Origin: Sulfurisphaera tokodaii str. 7
Lineage (GTDB): Archaea > Thermoproteota > Thermoprotei_A > Sulfolobales > Sulfolobaceae
Direction of reading: 5' to 3'
NCBI RefSeq assembly: GCF_000011205.1
Contig: NC_003106.2
Coordinates: 496,001-560,000 of the forward strand
DNA: 64,000 nt
Under the pieces are notes generated by a model. It saw only the letters and a list, made by a program, of their open reading frames with translations, did not search any database and had not been told where the DNA came from. Positions 9,434-19,360 of this stretch are shown piece by piece. Within the stretch, counting starts at the first letter, position 1; each line of letters opens with the position of its first letter. The translations under genes and the position numbers were made by a program.

Positions 9434-10541
9434 AGTTACAACGGAAGGATATGATGAAGAGACTGGTGCTATAACTACTCCAATATATCAGACTACTTCT
9501 TATATTTATCCTATAGGTGAGAAATATCGGTATAGCCGAGAAGTTAACCCTACTGTACTTAAACTTGCCGAAAAGATATCTGAACTTGAAGAGGCAGAGA
9601 TGGGAGTAGCTTTTTCATCTGGAATGGGGGCTATTTCGTCTACTTTGCTTACATTAGCTAAGCCTGGGAGCAAAATACTAATACATAGAGATATGTTTGG
9701 AAGGACTTACAGATTCTTTACGGACTTCATGCGTAATCTAGGAGTAGAAGTAGATGTTGCAAATCCAGGAGAAATTTTAGAAATGGTAAAAGTCAAAAAA
9801 TACGATATTGTTTATGTTGAAACTATATCAAATCCATTATTAAGAGTTATAGATATTCCAGCTCTTTCAAAAATATGTAAAGAGAATGGAAGCTTACTAA
9901 TTACTGACGCTACTTTTTCAACACCAATCAACCAGAAACCGTTAGTTCAAGGTGCAGATATAGTTTTACATAGTGCTTCAAAATTTATAGCAGGACATAA
10001 TGATGTTATTGCTGGTTTAGGTGCTGGGTCTAAAGAATTAATGACTAAAGTAGATTTAATGAGAAGAACTTTGGGCACATCTTTAGATCCTCATGCAGCA
10101 TATCTTGTGATAAGAGGAATAAAAACTCTTAAAATTAGAATGGATGTGATTAATTCAAATGCACAGAAAATAGCCGAATATTTACAAGAACATAATAAAA
10201 TCAAATCAGTATATTATCCTGGACTAAAGTCACATCCAGATTACGAAACTGCTAGACGAATACTAAAAGGATATGGTGGTGTAGTTACATTTGAAATTAA
10301 AGGTAGTATGAATGATGCACTTAATTTAATAACGAGATTCAAAGTTATTTTGCCTGCACAGACTTTAGGTGGAGTGAATTCTACAATTTCACATCCTGCA
10401 ACAATGACTCATAGAACTTTAACTCCCGAAGAAAGGAAAATCATTGGTATTTCGGATTCCATGTTAAGACTCTCTGTTGGAATAGAGGATGTTAACGATT
10501 TAATAGAAGATTTAGATAAAGCACTAACTTCACTTAATTAA
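9417..10541 (+). CDS. Cystathionine gamma-synthase / transsulfuration-type PLP enzyme
   Basis: PLP-dependent enzyme of the Cys/Met metabolism family (about 374 residues), forming or cleaving C-gamma to sulfur bonds of homoserine-derived substrates. The PLP lysine is in HSASKFIAGHNDVIAG, the cofactor-stacking segment is AFSSGMGAISST, and VETISNPLLRVIDI and TLGGVNSTISHPA are family signatures. Whether it is cystathionine gamma-synthase, beta-lyase-like or an O-acylhomoserine sulfhydrylase cannot be settled from motifs. The TTG start is chosen from the Shine-Dalgarno spacing; a GTG at 9408 is the alternative. Confidence 0.9.
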   Translation: MREGTKVTTEGYDEETGAITTPIYQTTSYIYPIGEKYRYSREVNPTVLKLAEKISELEEAEMGVAFSSGMGAISSTLLTLAKPGSKILIHRDMFGRTYRFFTDFMRNLGVEVDVANPGEILEMVKVKKYDIVYVETISNPLLRVIDIPALSKICKENGSLLITDATFSTPINQKPLVQGADIVLHSASKFIAGHNDVIAGLGAGSKELMTKVDLMRRTLGTSLDPHAAYLVIRGIKTLKIRMDVINSNAQKIAEYLQEHNKIKSVYYPGLKSHPDYETARRILKGYGGVVTFEIKGSMNDALNLITRFKVILPAQTLGGVNSTISHPATMTHRTLTPEERKIIGISDSMLRLSVGIEDVNDLIEDLDKALTSLN

Positions 10542-10864
10542 ATTATCGCCCTTATTTCGTTTTTGAGCTCTTCTTCTAACATAGTCTTTATTTCGTTTCT
10601 ATGCAGTCTTATCAAATGTAAATATAATCCTCTTTTCGTAAATGGTCCCTTACCACAAAGCTTACAATAAAGTAGAGAATTCCTTGACTCTGTTAACCAA
10701 AAAGCTACTTTCTCAACAGATTTTTTTGCCAAATTAAATGAGGATATGCCAACTGCTTTTTCAATTTCTCTATCCTCTACTTTTATTTTACTAGCTACTC
10801 TAGCAGTTATATCTACCAATTTTTCTGCGGTTATTGATATTCCACTATCCATTTTGGATCCCAT
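10538..10864 (-). CDS. Small C2H2 zinc-finger protein, function unknown
   Basis: A 108-residue protein with one C2H2-type finger: C-x2-C in YCKLCGKGPFT and H-x4-H in LHLIRLH, at about residues 66-89. The N-terminal half is helical and could be a DNA- or protein-binding domain. It overlaps the upstream unknown gene by about 34 bases, so the start may be the second Met (codon 5, ATG at 10852). Single-finger C2H2 proteins occur in Sulfolobus, but I recognise no specific family. Confidence 0.65.
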   Translation of the reverse strand: MGSKMDSGISITAEKLVDITARVASKIKVEDREIEKAVGISSFNLAKKSVEKVAFWLTESRNSLLYCKLCGKGPFTKRGLYLHLIRLHRNEIKTMLEEELKNEIRAII

Positions 10865-11352
10865 ATAGCAGAAATTCCTATGGCTATGGCTAAAATTGAT
10901 ACTAGTCTTGTTAGTCTTTTATGTAAGTCTACATCTAAAAATATTTTTATATCATTAAGATCAATTCCTAAAATTCTTAAAACTTTCTCAGTTCTAACTT
11001 CAAATTCCTTATAGAAAGCAGGTATTTCATTATTATCTAAGGATTTTTTGATATCGATAGTCATTTCTAATGTTTCAGCTAATTCTTCTTCTGTTATTTC
11101 TGGAAATACTTGTGTTATCTTCTTATTTATCTTATTACCTATTATTTCAGCCATACCTGGAACATAGTCAATAGGAACTAAATACGAAATCCAGGCATCA
11201 ACATATCTTCTGACGGTCTCGTTTACCTCGGGTAAATTACCTTCTAGTTCTTCTACAATAGAGGCGGCAGCTATTATATGTGCTGTAGCTTCTCCGATTC
11301 TTAGGTTTTCGAATTCAAATTGTGAGTTTGAATAATCTATTACATCGCTCAT
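10831..11352 (-). CDS. Unknown protein, conserved-looking, possible C-terminal membrane helix
   Basis: I do not recognise this 173-residue protein. It is acidic and helical, with HIIAAASIVEELEGN near residue 25 and a hydrophobic C-terminal segment LVSILAIAIGISAIW that could be a membrane or amphipathic helix. TTG-ATG stand side by side at 11355-11350; the ATG is used here. It is the first gene of a two-gene unit with the zinc-finger protein and is divergent from the DUF1152 gene. Confidence 0.6.
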   Translation of the reverse strand: MSDVIDYSNSQFEFENLRIGEATAHIIAAASIVEELEGNLPEVNETVRRYVDAWISYLVPIDYVPGMAEIIGNKINKKITQVFPEITEEELAETLEMTIDIKKSLDNNEIPAFYKEFEVRTEKVLRILGIDLNDIKIFLDVDLHKRLTRLVSILAIAIGISAIWDPKWIVEYQ

Positions 11353-11469
11353 CAAGTAACACTATATATTTTCTAAGCAGTCTCATGTTTAAAGATAAGA
11401 ATCAGATAATACGTTAACATGAAGAGTATAATTTAACGTAACTTAGTATTTAAATCTTGAAAGTACAAA

Positions 11470-12495
11470 ATGAGTAAAAGGTTAAATATGAATGCATTCG
11501 TCTTTGGACTAGGTGGTGGAGGAGACGTAGCATCTACTTACATAGCAATGAAGTATCTCTATTTAAAGAACATCTCAAGTATAGTAGGAGCTGTAACATG
11601 GGAAAGATATGTAGAAGATCCTTTACCAGGCCCAATATGTAAAGAAGATATGAAAAATGCTGTTGTAATTAATGATGTAATAACTGAGGTCAATCAATCT
11701 TCATATGCAATTAGGAATGGGTTAACTGTGATACCTCAATTAGTTCGTTATTTGAAAGCTATGAATATAGACAAGGGTTATTCTATCTGTATAAAATATG
11801 GTCCTAAAAGTATTGCAGAAGGAATTGCAGATTTAGCTTCAAGGTTAAATACTAATTTTATTATTGGAGTAGATGCAGGTGGTGACGTATTAGCAAAAGG
11901 TTGCGAAGAAACTCTTGGAAGTCCATTAATTGACTTCCTCATGTTAGCGTCTTTAGTTGAGCTAGAAAATATGGGTTTTAATGTTCTTTTAGCAACAATA
12001 GGTGCAGGTAGTGACGGAGAATTGGAACAAGAGTATATTCTAAAACGTATTTCTGAAATCGCCAGAAATGAGGGATTAATAGATATTAAAGGTATTGATA
12101 AAGACATGGAAAGAGACTTAGAAATAATATTATCAAATGTTAATACTGAAGCTTCTAGAATTCCTTTTGAAGCATTTAAGGGGCTTTATGGTGAAATCCC
12201 AATAAGGAACGGAACTAGGAAAGTGAAAGTCTCTCCGATATCTTCAATTATGTTTTTTCTTGATCCTAAAAAAGTAGCTTATACATCACCGCTGTATAAC
12301 ATAGTTAAAAATAGTAGTTCGCTAGAGGATGCAAATAGAAAACTTAATGAAGTTGGTATTTACACAGAATATAATTTTGAACTAGATTTGTATGCTAAGT
12401 TTGGGTTAAATGCAAGGAATGTTGATTCAGAAAAAATATTACAAATAAGAAGTGAAGGAAGAAGGAAATTAGGTGGACTTAAGATTAATTGTTAA
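11470..12495 (+). CDS. DUF1152 family protein
   Basis: A 341-residue cytoplasmic protein with the glycine-rich N-terminus FGLGGGGDVASTYIA, then IIGVDAGGDVLAKG and TIGAGSDGELEQE, typical of the archaeal DUF1152 family. The repeated GG-D-V motifs suggest a nucleotide- or phosphate-binding Rossmann-like core; no enzymatic role is established to my knowledge. Single gene, with its own promoter region shared with the divergent gene at 11352. Confidence 0.75.
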   Translation: MSKRLNMNAFVFGLGGGGDVASTYIAMKYLYLKNISSIVGAVTWERYVEDPLPGPICKEDMKNAVVINDVITEVNQSSYAIRNGLTVIPQLVRYLKAMNIDKGYSICIKYGPKSIAEGIADLASRLNTNFIIGVDAGGDVLAKGCEETLGSPLIDFLMLASLVELENMGFNVLLATIGAGSDGELEQEYILKRISEIARNEGLIDIKGIDKDMERDLEIILSNVNTEASRIPFEAFKGLYGEIPIRNGTRKVKVSPISSIMFFLDPKKVAYTSPLYNIVKNSSSLEDANRKLNEVGIYTEYNFELDLYAKFGLNARNVDSEKILQIRSEGRRKLGGLKINC

Positions 12496-12559
12496 TTTTC
12501 TATATTATTTCTTAAAACATGTAAAATAATTTATAACCTTTGATGTAATTATATAAGCT

Positions 12560-13096
12560 GTGAATATACTTGATGAGTTAAAAAATACTTATGATCTTTC
12601 TGATGAAGATATCGAGTACGCATTACAAAAGGCTAAAGGCATACTGTTAGGCTTTGCAATGGAATATAAGGCAATTAGAGTTCTAGAGAACATGGACTTC
12701 AAAAATGTAAGATATGTTGATTTACCAACTCATGATTTAGAAGCAGAAAAATGTGGAAAGAAATATTACATTGAGGTTAAAGCTTCTAGTAAATCACCTA
12801 CAAAAGAATATACTGCACATAAATTGGCTATGATAGCTATGCTAGACGGAATTCATCTTACACTTGTTATGAAACCATCCCCACATTTATTCAGTACTGA
12901 AGAGATATTAAGTATGCCAAAAAAAGTATTATTAAACTTCTTTAGGTATGCGTATAAAGGCGAAGTAGAGAATCTTAAAATGCTTCTCAATAATTCTAAA
13001 ACTAGAGAAATTTTGTTAGGTTACGAGAGAATAATAAAGACGTATACTAGCAGATACAGTGAAGAAAGTTTAAGTATTATCGAGTCCCTCTTTTAA
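12560..13096 (+). CDS. PD-(D/E)XK nuclease-like protein
   Basis: A 178-residue protein with an N-terminal helical region and a core resembling the PD-(D/E)XK nuclease fold: E35 in the first helix, D59 in THDLEAE, and E72-V-K74 in YYIEVKAS. This E...D...ExK spacing is the metal-binding signature of restriction endonuclease-like enzymes such as Holliday junction resolvases, Mrr and YraN. It starts at GTG about 28 bases after TTTATAACC. It converges with the KH-protein gene and overlaps it by 27 bases. Catalysis is inferred from the motif alone. Confidence 0.6.
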   Translation: MNILDELKNTYDLSDEDIEYALQKAKGILLGFAMEYKAIRVLENMDFKNVRYVDLPTHDLEAEKCGKKYYIEVKASSKSPTKEYTAHKLAMIAMLDGIHLTLVMKPSPHLFSTEEILSMPKKVLLNFFRYAYKGEVENLKMLLNNSKTREILLGYERIIKTYTSRYSEESLSIIESLF

Positions 13097-13618
13097 AGCT
13101 CTGTTAACATTAAATAGCGATAATTCTCTTTCAGCCTTGTCTAGGTATTTATATACAGTAGAATGTTCTTTTCCTTTAATTAGCATCTCTATGGCTCTTT
13201 TTGCTATATCTGCTTGTTCAATAGTACCTAATATTCCCACATAGTGATCAGTAATAATTATATTTACTCCAGTATATTCTTGGATTATTTTCTTAGTTTT
13301 TCCTTTTTCACCAATTATTCTTCCTTTAATCCTCTTCATATCTTCTGGTCCATTAGTAGAATCTTTCAAATCAATAATATCTAGAACATAATCATCTCTC
13401 ATAAGTTTCATAGCCTCATCAACATCAAAACCGACGCCAATAGCTTTTATAACTGAGACAACTTTCATAGCCTCATAAGCATTATTATCTTTTGGAATTA
13501 CTCTTATAGATTTAGTTTTTTCATCAAATTCTATCTTAGTATTGCTGATTTCTTCTAGTCTTCCTAGTATTGATTTTACTAAATTAATTTTGTCATCTGG
13601 TACAGTAATATACATCAA
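13070..13618 (-). CDS. KH-domain RNA-binding protein, Pno1/Dim2 type
   Basis: A 182-residue protein with two KH-like halves; the second has GRIIGEKGKTKKIIQEYTG, a canonical GxxG loop. It belongs to the archaeal homologues of Dim2/Pno1, small-subunit rRNA processing factors. It follows the RIO1 kinase with a 4-base overlap, in the conserved archaeal order aIF1A - RIO1 - KH protein, all acting in 30S maturation and initiation. Cytoplasmic. Confidence 0.88.
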   Translation of the reverse strand: MMYITVPDDKINLVKSILGRLEEISNTKIEFDEKTKSIRVIPKDNNAYEAMKVVSVIKAIGVGFDVDEAMKLMRDDYVLDIIDLKDSTNGPEDMKRIKGRIIGEKGKTKKIIQEYTGVNIIITDHYVGILGTIEQADIAKRAIEMLIKGKEHSTVYKYLDKAERELSLFNVNRALKEGLDNT

Positions 13619-14385
13619 TTTTGGTCCTCATTTTCATATATCTTAAATCTCCTTAATATTTCCTCAGTCTCAATAATCTCAATTCCCTTACTTTCAAAGA
13701 ATGTATTTAAATTCTCTATATCTCTCTTTAATAGTTCTAGTGCATTTGGATGATCTATATCTACTGCTTGACTTACATCTATAATATAGTTTTTTCCATC
13801 CTTAACCATGATGTTATATTCACTTAAATCTCCGTGCACTAATTCAGCTTTATTTACCATTTTATCTAGCTGATCTATAATATCTTTGTACAACTCCTCA
13901 TTTATTTCGTCATCTGGAAGTTCTTTTAGAAGAGGTGCCCTGATTCCGTCTTCTCCAATAAATTGCATCACTAAAATATTCTCAAGAACATAAATCGGCT
14001 CTGGTACTCTCACATCATTTCTGAAAAGACGACTTAAATTCTTAAACTCTTTTCTTGCCCATACACTTATTAATTGTCTTGTATTAGATACCTTTATACC
14101 TTCAAATCTAGGATCACCAAATGTATACTTTTCTAATGCTCTTTTACTTGCAGCAGTAGATACATAATATATTTTTAATGCGTACCACTTTCCATTTTCT
14201 GTTATTGCTGGATAAACTTTGGCTTCTTTTCCAGAGGATATAGCACCATATATATTTTTTAAGTTTAATTTTCTAGATAATTGATAAAGAAGATAGTAAG
14301 TTCGAGTATCTAGTGTTGAGTCAACAACTTTAAAAAGATCTTCATCTTTCCTTCGTTTCTCTTCCTTTTTCCCTTTTCTCTCCAA
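13615..14385 (-). CDS. rio1: RIO1-type serine protein kinase
   Basis: Atypical protein kinase/ATPase of 256 residues acting in late 30S ribosome maturation. Motifs are the nucleotide loop ISSGKEAKVYPA, the catalytic loop VHGDLSEYNIMV and the metal loop IIDVSQAVDIDHPN. The start is TTG, preceded by GAGGATGA that overlaps the stop of aIF1A, so translation is coupled. The N-terminal tail is highly basic. Neighbours aIF1A and the KH protein fit the same process. Confidence 0.92.
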   Translation of the reverse strand: MERKGKKEEKRRKDEDLFKVVDSTLDTRTYYLLYQLSRKLNLKNIYGAISSGKEAKVYPAITENGKWYALKIYYVSTAASKRALEKYTFGDPRFEGIKVSNTRQLISVWARKEFKNLSRLFRNDVRVPEPIYVLENILVMQFIGEDGIRAPLLKELPDDEINEELYKDIIDQLDKMVNKAELVHGDLSEYNIMVKDGKNYIIDVSQAVDIDHPNALELLKRDIENLNTFFESKGIEIIETEEILRRFKIYENEDQN

Positions 14386-14389
14386 AAAA

Positions 14390-14716
14390 TCATCCTCTTA
14401 GCTGCTCTATGATATCTGCGGAAACTACTTGCTCTTCCTCTAATCTTCTAACCTCACTTTCGCTATATTTATATATAATATCGCATTTATTTGGCTGAAA
14501 GTCCCAAGGTGCTGCTAATACCACATCTCCTTCTTTTACCCACATCTTTTTCTTCATTTTTCCTGGTATTCTTCCTAGTCTTTCTTTTCCATCTAAACAA
14601 ATGACTTGTACATGCTCAGCTCCTAGCATTTTCTTTACTACACAAATAACTTCTCCTTCTGCTGGTTTAGGTACTTCTTTTACAGAAGGTTGCTCATTTG
14701 TTTTCTTTTTAGCCAA
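14390..14716 (-). CDS. eif1A: Translation initiation factor aIF1A
   Basis: OB-fold initiation factor of 108 residues that binds the ribosomal A site. Signatures are [32 protein letters not shown] and [11 protein letters not shown]. The N-terminus is basic as usual. It is the first gene of the operon with RIO1 and the KH protein. Confidence 0.95.
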   Translation of the reverse strand: MAKKKTNEQPSVKEVPKPAEGEVICVVKKMLGAEHVQVICLDGKERLGRIPGKMKKKMWVKEGDVVLAAPWDFQPNKCDIIYKYSESEVRRLEEEQVVSADIIEQLRG

Positions 14717-14759
14717 TCAGTTAGCCACCATTTTCATATTATTTTTTAAACCTAAAAAG

Positions 14760-15944
<1,185 letters not shown>

Positions 15945-15998
15945 ATTAATCACTTTGTTTAAACTATTTTAAATTTTTATGCATTTGAATTTGTCTCG

Positions 15999-17255
15999 TT
16001 ATTGAATAAATTTTCCTCTTAAATCAAAAAATGATGCCTCAGTAATTTTTACGTTAATCCACTCACCTAATTTATCATAATCCTTAATTACGACTGGGAT
16101 ATAATTAATAGTTCTTCCTATTATTGAGCCTTTTCTACCTAATTCAGTAGTTAAAACTAAAGCATTTGAACCTAAATATTCAGAGTGAACAGAATATGCT
16201 ACCTCTTCATACACTTCATTAGCAATTTTCATTCGCTCCTTCTTTATAGAATCTGGCACTTGTGGCATTGATGCGCTTCTCGTATTAGGACGTATTGAAT
16301 ACATTGCTAGGTGTATTCTTTCAAACTTTATTTCTTTAATAAGATTTATTGTATTCTGAAAAGCTTCATCATCTTCTCCTGGATGACCAATTATAATGTC
16401 CGTAGTTATGTTAACTATTGGTATTTTGTCTCTTATTTCCTTAACTAACTCTCTATATTCATCAACGGTATATTTTCTATTCATTAGCTTCAGAACTCTA
16501 TCATCTCCGCTTTGTACGGGTAAGTGTAAGAACTTATATACTCTCTTATCTTTAATTATTTCTAATATCTCATCAATTTGTTTAAAAGCTAATTCTGGGG
16601 TCATCATACCTATTCTTATCATATAATTCCCTTCTATTTCTAATATTTCTTTCAGTAATTCTACTAAGTTGTAGTTGATATCCAATCCGTAAGCGGCCGT
16701 ATCTTGAGCTGTAAGTTCTATTTCTACAGCACCTTTCTGAACAGCCTCTTTAACGGCATTTACTATGTTTCTTGGAGGATAACTTCTTAGTTTCTTTCTA
16801 GCTAATTTAGTTATACAAAAATTACAATCTCCAGCACAACCATCAGCAATTGGTATTATTGAAATTTTACCTTCAAATATTCTAGGCGTGACTAATTCTT
16901 TACTTTCTTCAAGAAATATCCCTCTCTTGTTACTTTCAACCGCTTCAACTATTTTATCTATACTTTGTGCTCCAACAATACTACTTTCAGGTGCTAGGCT
17001 CATTACTAATGCTGGTTGAGAGCTAACCAAACACCCAGCTATTATTAGTTTCTTTCCAATTTTTTTCAATTCCTTTATCCTTTGCTTCATTCTTTCTTCT
17101 GTTTCTAATCTAACAGCGCAAGTATTCAGAACTATTACATCAGCCTGATTATAACTGTCAACTATATCATGCCCTCTATCTTTTAATAAAGTCATCATTA
17201 TGTATGAATCTCCTTTATTAAGTGCACAACCATATGTTTCAATATAAACCTTCAC
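15999..17255 (-). CDS. tRNA N6-threonylcarbamoyladenosine methylthiotransferase (MtaB/CDKAL1 type)
   Basis: Radical SAM enzyme of 418 residues that adds a methylthio group to t6A37 of tRNA. The MTTase N-terminal domain has three cluster cysteines, C10, C46 and C75. The radical SAM cluster cysteines are C140, C144 and C147 in DGCAGDCNFC. The C-terminal part (NALVLTTELGRKGSIIGR onward) is the TRAM RNA-binding domain. It starts with GTG, is divergent from the aIF2-beta gene and overlaps none of its revised coding region. Confidence 0.92.
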   Translation of the reverse strand: MKVYIETYGCALNKGDSYIMMTLLKDRGHDIVDSYNQADVIVLNTCAVRLETEERMKQRIKELKKIGKKLIIAGCLVSSQPALVMSLAPESSIVGAQSIDKIVEAVESNKRGIFLEESKELVTPRIFEGKISIIPIADGCAGDCNFCITKLARKKLRSYPPRNIVNAVKEAVQKGAVEIELTAQDTAAYGLDINYNLVELLKEILEIEGNYMIRIGMMTPELAFKQIDEILEIIKDKRVYKFLHLPVQSGDDRVLKLMNRKYTVDEYRELVKEIRDKIPIVNITTDIIIGHPGEDDEAFQNTINLIKEIKFERIHLAMYSIRPNTRSASMPQVPDSIKKERMKIANEVYEEVAYSVHSEYLGSNALVLTTELGRKGSIIGRTINYIPVVIKDYDKLGEWINVKITEASFFDLRGKFIQ

Positions 17256-17271
17256 AACTAATCATAAGTAA

Positions 17272-17277
17272 TTTATA
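17272..17277 (+). promoter_or_regulatory. TATA box of the aIF2-beta operon
   Basis: TTTATA is centred 25-26 bases before the GTG at 17300 and supports a short, leaderless aIF2-beta. The same bases read TATAAAT on the other strand but lie only about 19 bases before the divergent GTG at 17255, so their use in that direction is less clear. Confidence 0.5.
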
Positions 17278-17299
17278 CTTCAACCTCTTAAGATTACTT

Positions 17300-17719
17300 G
17301 TGTCTACAGAAGAAGAGTATATTAAACTATTGGACAGATTGTATTCAAAACTACCTGAAAGAGTTCAAAAGGTCAGTGGACAGTCATTACCAAATCTGAT
17401 TATATTATCAATAGGAAATAACACAATAATAAAGAATTTTAGTGAATATTGTGATAGAATAAGAAGAGAAGATAAGCTGTGTGCAAAATTCATCTTAAAG
17501 GAATTAGCAGCTCCAGGAAATGTTGATGAAAACGGACAATTAGTCATTCAAGGAAAATTCTCTTCAGCTTCTATAAATAAAATCATGGAAAGATTTATAA
17601 AAACTTACGTTCAATGCAGTACATGTAAAAGTCTTGATACCGTTCTAATAAAAGAGAAAAAAGCGTGGTATATTTCATGTTTAGCTTGTGGTGCTAAAAC
17701 ACCAGTTAAACCGTTGTGA
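17300..17719 (+). CDS. eif2B: Translation initiation factor aIF2 subunit beta
   Basis: Beta subunit of the factor that brings initiator tRNA to the 30S subunit. The core is EYCDRIRREDKLC and ELAAPGNVDENGQLVIQG; the C-terminal zinc ribbon is C-x2-C (QCSTCKS) and C-x2-C (SCLACGA). A longer frame opens at 17222, but the GTG at 17300 gives 139 residues, the usual Sulfolobus length, and follows a TATA box by 25-26 bases. First gene of a five-gene run of translation and RNA-linked genes. Confidence 0.95.
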   Translation: MSTEEEYIKLLDRLYSKLPERVQKVSGQSLPNLIILSIGNNTIIKNFSEYCDRIRREDKLCAKFILKELAAPGNVDENGQLVIQGKFSSASINKIMERFIKTYVQCSTCKSLDTVLIKEKKAWYISCLACGAKTPVKPL

Positions 17720-18021
17720 GCAAAATGAAAGTTAGCTTAAATATTATAAGGAGAGAAGGTTATGTTTTTGTTAATATTTGTGAGCCTGAACTTATAGGTA
17801 AGACATTTAAAGAAGGCGAAGTAAATCTAGTGATAAATAAGGAATTTTACGAAGGGCAAGAAGTTTCTCTTGATTACGCTTTTTCACTTCTAGATGAAGC
17901 AAACGTTGTCAGTATAGTAGGAAATAAAATAATAGAAGAAGCAGTAAAAAGAGGTTTTTTAAAAGAAGAGGGAGTAATCTCTATACAAGGAGTTAAGTTT
18001 GCACAAATATATAATATGTGA
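17716..18021 (+). CDS. DUF424 family protein
   Basis: Small archaeal protein of 98-101 residues with the DUF424 motifs NICEPELIGKTFKEG, DEANVVSIVGNKIIEEAV and IQGVKFAQIYNM. Function is not established; it lies between aIF2-beta and NMD3 in archaea, which suggests a translation or ribosome role. The GTG at 17716 overlaps the aIF2-beta stop; the ATG at 17725 is an equally good start. Confidence 0.8.
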   Translation: MSKMKVSLNIIRREGYVFVNICEPELIGKTFKEGEVNLVINKEFYEGQEVSLDYAFSLLDEANVVSIVGNKIIEEAVKRGFLKEEGVISIQGVKFAQIYNM

Positions 18022-18737
18022 GAATTATGGCACGAAAATTTTGCGTTTTATGTGGTAGAGAGGAAGGGGAATTTATTGGCTCTTTATGCGTTGATTGTTA
18101 TATAAAAACTAAAGAAATCGTAAGTTTGCCACAGAGTATAAAAGGTAAGTATTGTAAATTATGTGGAGCTGAATGGGTAAATGGCAAGTGGATACGAAGT
18201 AAGGATAAAACTCTAACACCCGTAGAATCTATAATATATAGAGAAATTGGGAAAAAGATAGAAGTAGATCCTAATGTAGAAGAGATAAGCTATCATATCG
18301 AAAATATCTGGAAAGACGTTAATGGACATACTTTTGTAACGCTTAATATTGAAGGCAAAATAAGAGGAAAACCTTTCACTTTAACTAAAGTTGTTGATTT
18401 AAACATAGAAAGAACTTTATGTACATCTTGTATAAGAAAGAAATCAAGATATTATGAGGCTATTATACAACTAAGATTTAAAGAGGGAAAATTTGACGCT
18501 AAAAAGCGAACAGTCTTTGAGTCTTTCTTTACTGATGATATTATAGATAGCTTATCCGATGTGGTTGAGGGAAAAGAAGGAGTAGATTATTATTTCATCA
18601 ATAAAACAGTAGCAAAAAAGCTAGTTTCTAATTTTACTTCAATGGTAAAAGACGTAAAAATTATGGAAAGTTATCAAGATGAAACAATCAGAAACGGTAA
18701 AAAATTTGCTAAATTAGTTATATCAGTTAGAGTATGA
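18018..18737 (+). CDS. NMD3 family protein (large-subunit export/maturation factor homologue)
   Basis: A 239-residue archaeal homologue of NMD3, which in eukaryotes is the adaptor for 60S subunit export. Four CxxC knuckles are seen: FCVLCGRE, LCVDCYIK, YCKLCGAE and LCTSCIRKK. The rest is the mixed alpha-beta NMD3 core. Archaea have no nucleus, so a role in 50S maturation is inferred. The frame opens at a GTG overlapping DUF424; the ATG three codons on is the more likely start. Confidence 0.85.
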   Translation: MRIMARKFCVLCGREEGEFIGSLCVDCYIKTKEIVSLPQSIKGKYCKLCGAEWVNGKWIRSKDKTLTPVESIIYREIGKKIEVDPNVEEISYHIENIWKDVNGHTFVTLNIEGKIRGKPFTLTKVVDLNIERTLCTSCIRKKSRYYEAIIQLRFKEGKFDAKKRTVFESFFTDDIIDSLSDVVEGKEGVDYYFINKTVAKKLVSNFTSMVKDVKIMESYQDETIRNGKKFAKLVISVRV

Positions 18738-19360
18738 TAGTAGTTGGAATTGATGAAGCTGGTAGAGGATCATTAATTGGTCCGATGATTGTTGCTGGAG
18801 TTGCTATTAAGAATGATAGGTTAAAGTTTTTAAAGAATATAGGTGTGAAAGATAGCAAACAATTAACGAGAAATAGAAGGGAAAAATTGTTTGATATTAT
18901 ATGTTCTTATTCCGAGGGATTTACAATAGTAAAAGTCTCACCAGAAGAGATTGATAGTGAAAATCTAAATGAGTTAACATATAAAGCTATGATAAAAATA
19001 ATCTATTCTCTAGTAGAATTTAAACCCATTAGAATAAGTATAGATAAAGTTGGGAATACAAAAGTTGTTGAGCAAGAAATTATAAAACTTGGAATGGAAC
19101 CTAACATTGTAACTAATGCAGATGTTTATTTTGTAGAGGCAAGTGCTGCAAGTATTATTGCTAAGGTTATTAGAGATAATATAATTGATACGCTTAAGTC
19201 AAAATATGGAGATTTTGGTAGTGGTTATCCCTCAGATCCCAAAACAGTAAATTGGGTTAAGAACGTTTATAAGGAATATTTAACTCCGCCTCCTATCATA
19301 AGAAGGAGTTGGAAAATTTTACAAGAGATAGCTCCTAATTATTATATTAGAAAATGGTAA
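18734..19360 (+). CDS. rnhB: Ribonuclease HII
   Basis: Cleaves the RNA strand of RNA-DNA hybrids and single ribonucleotides in DNA. The active site begins with GIDEAGRGSLIGPM (Asp and Glu), followed by SIDKVG and the motif VEASAASIIAKV. At 208 residues it is of normal archaeal size. It overlaps NMD3 by 4 bases and the TGS protein by 7 bases. Confidence 0.94.
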   Translation: MIVVGIDEAGRGSLIGPMIVAGVAIKNDRLKFLKNIGVKDSKQLTRNRREKLFDIICSYSEGFTIVKVSPEEIDSENLNELTYKAMIKIIYSLVEFKPIRISIDKVGNTKVVEQEIIKLGMEPNIVTNADVYFVEASAASIIAKVIRDNIIDTLKSKYGDFGSGYPSDPKTVNWVKNVYKEYLTPPPIIRRSWKILQEIAPNYYIRKW

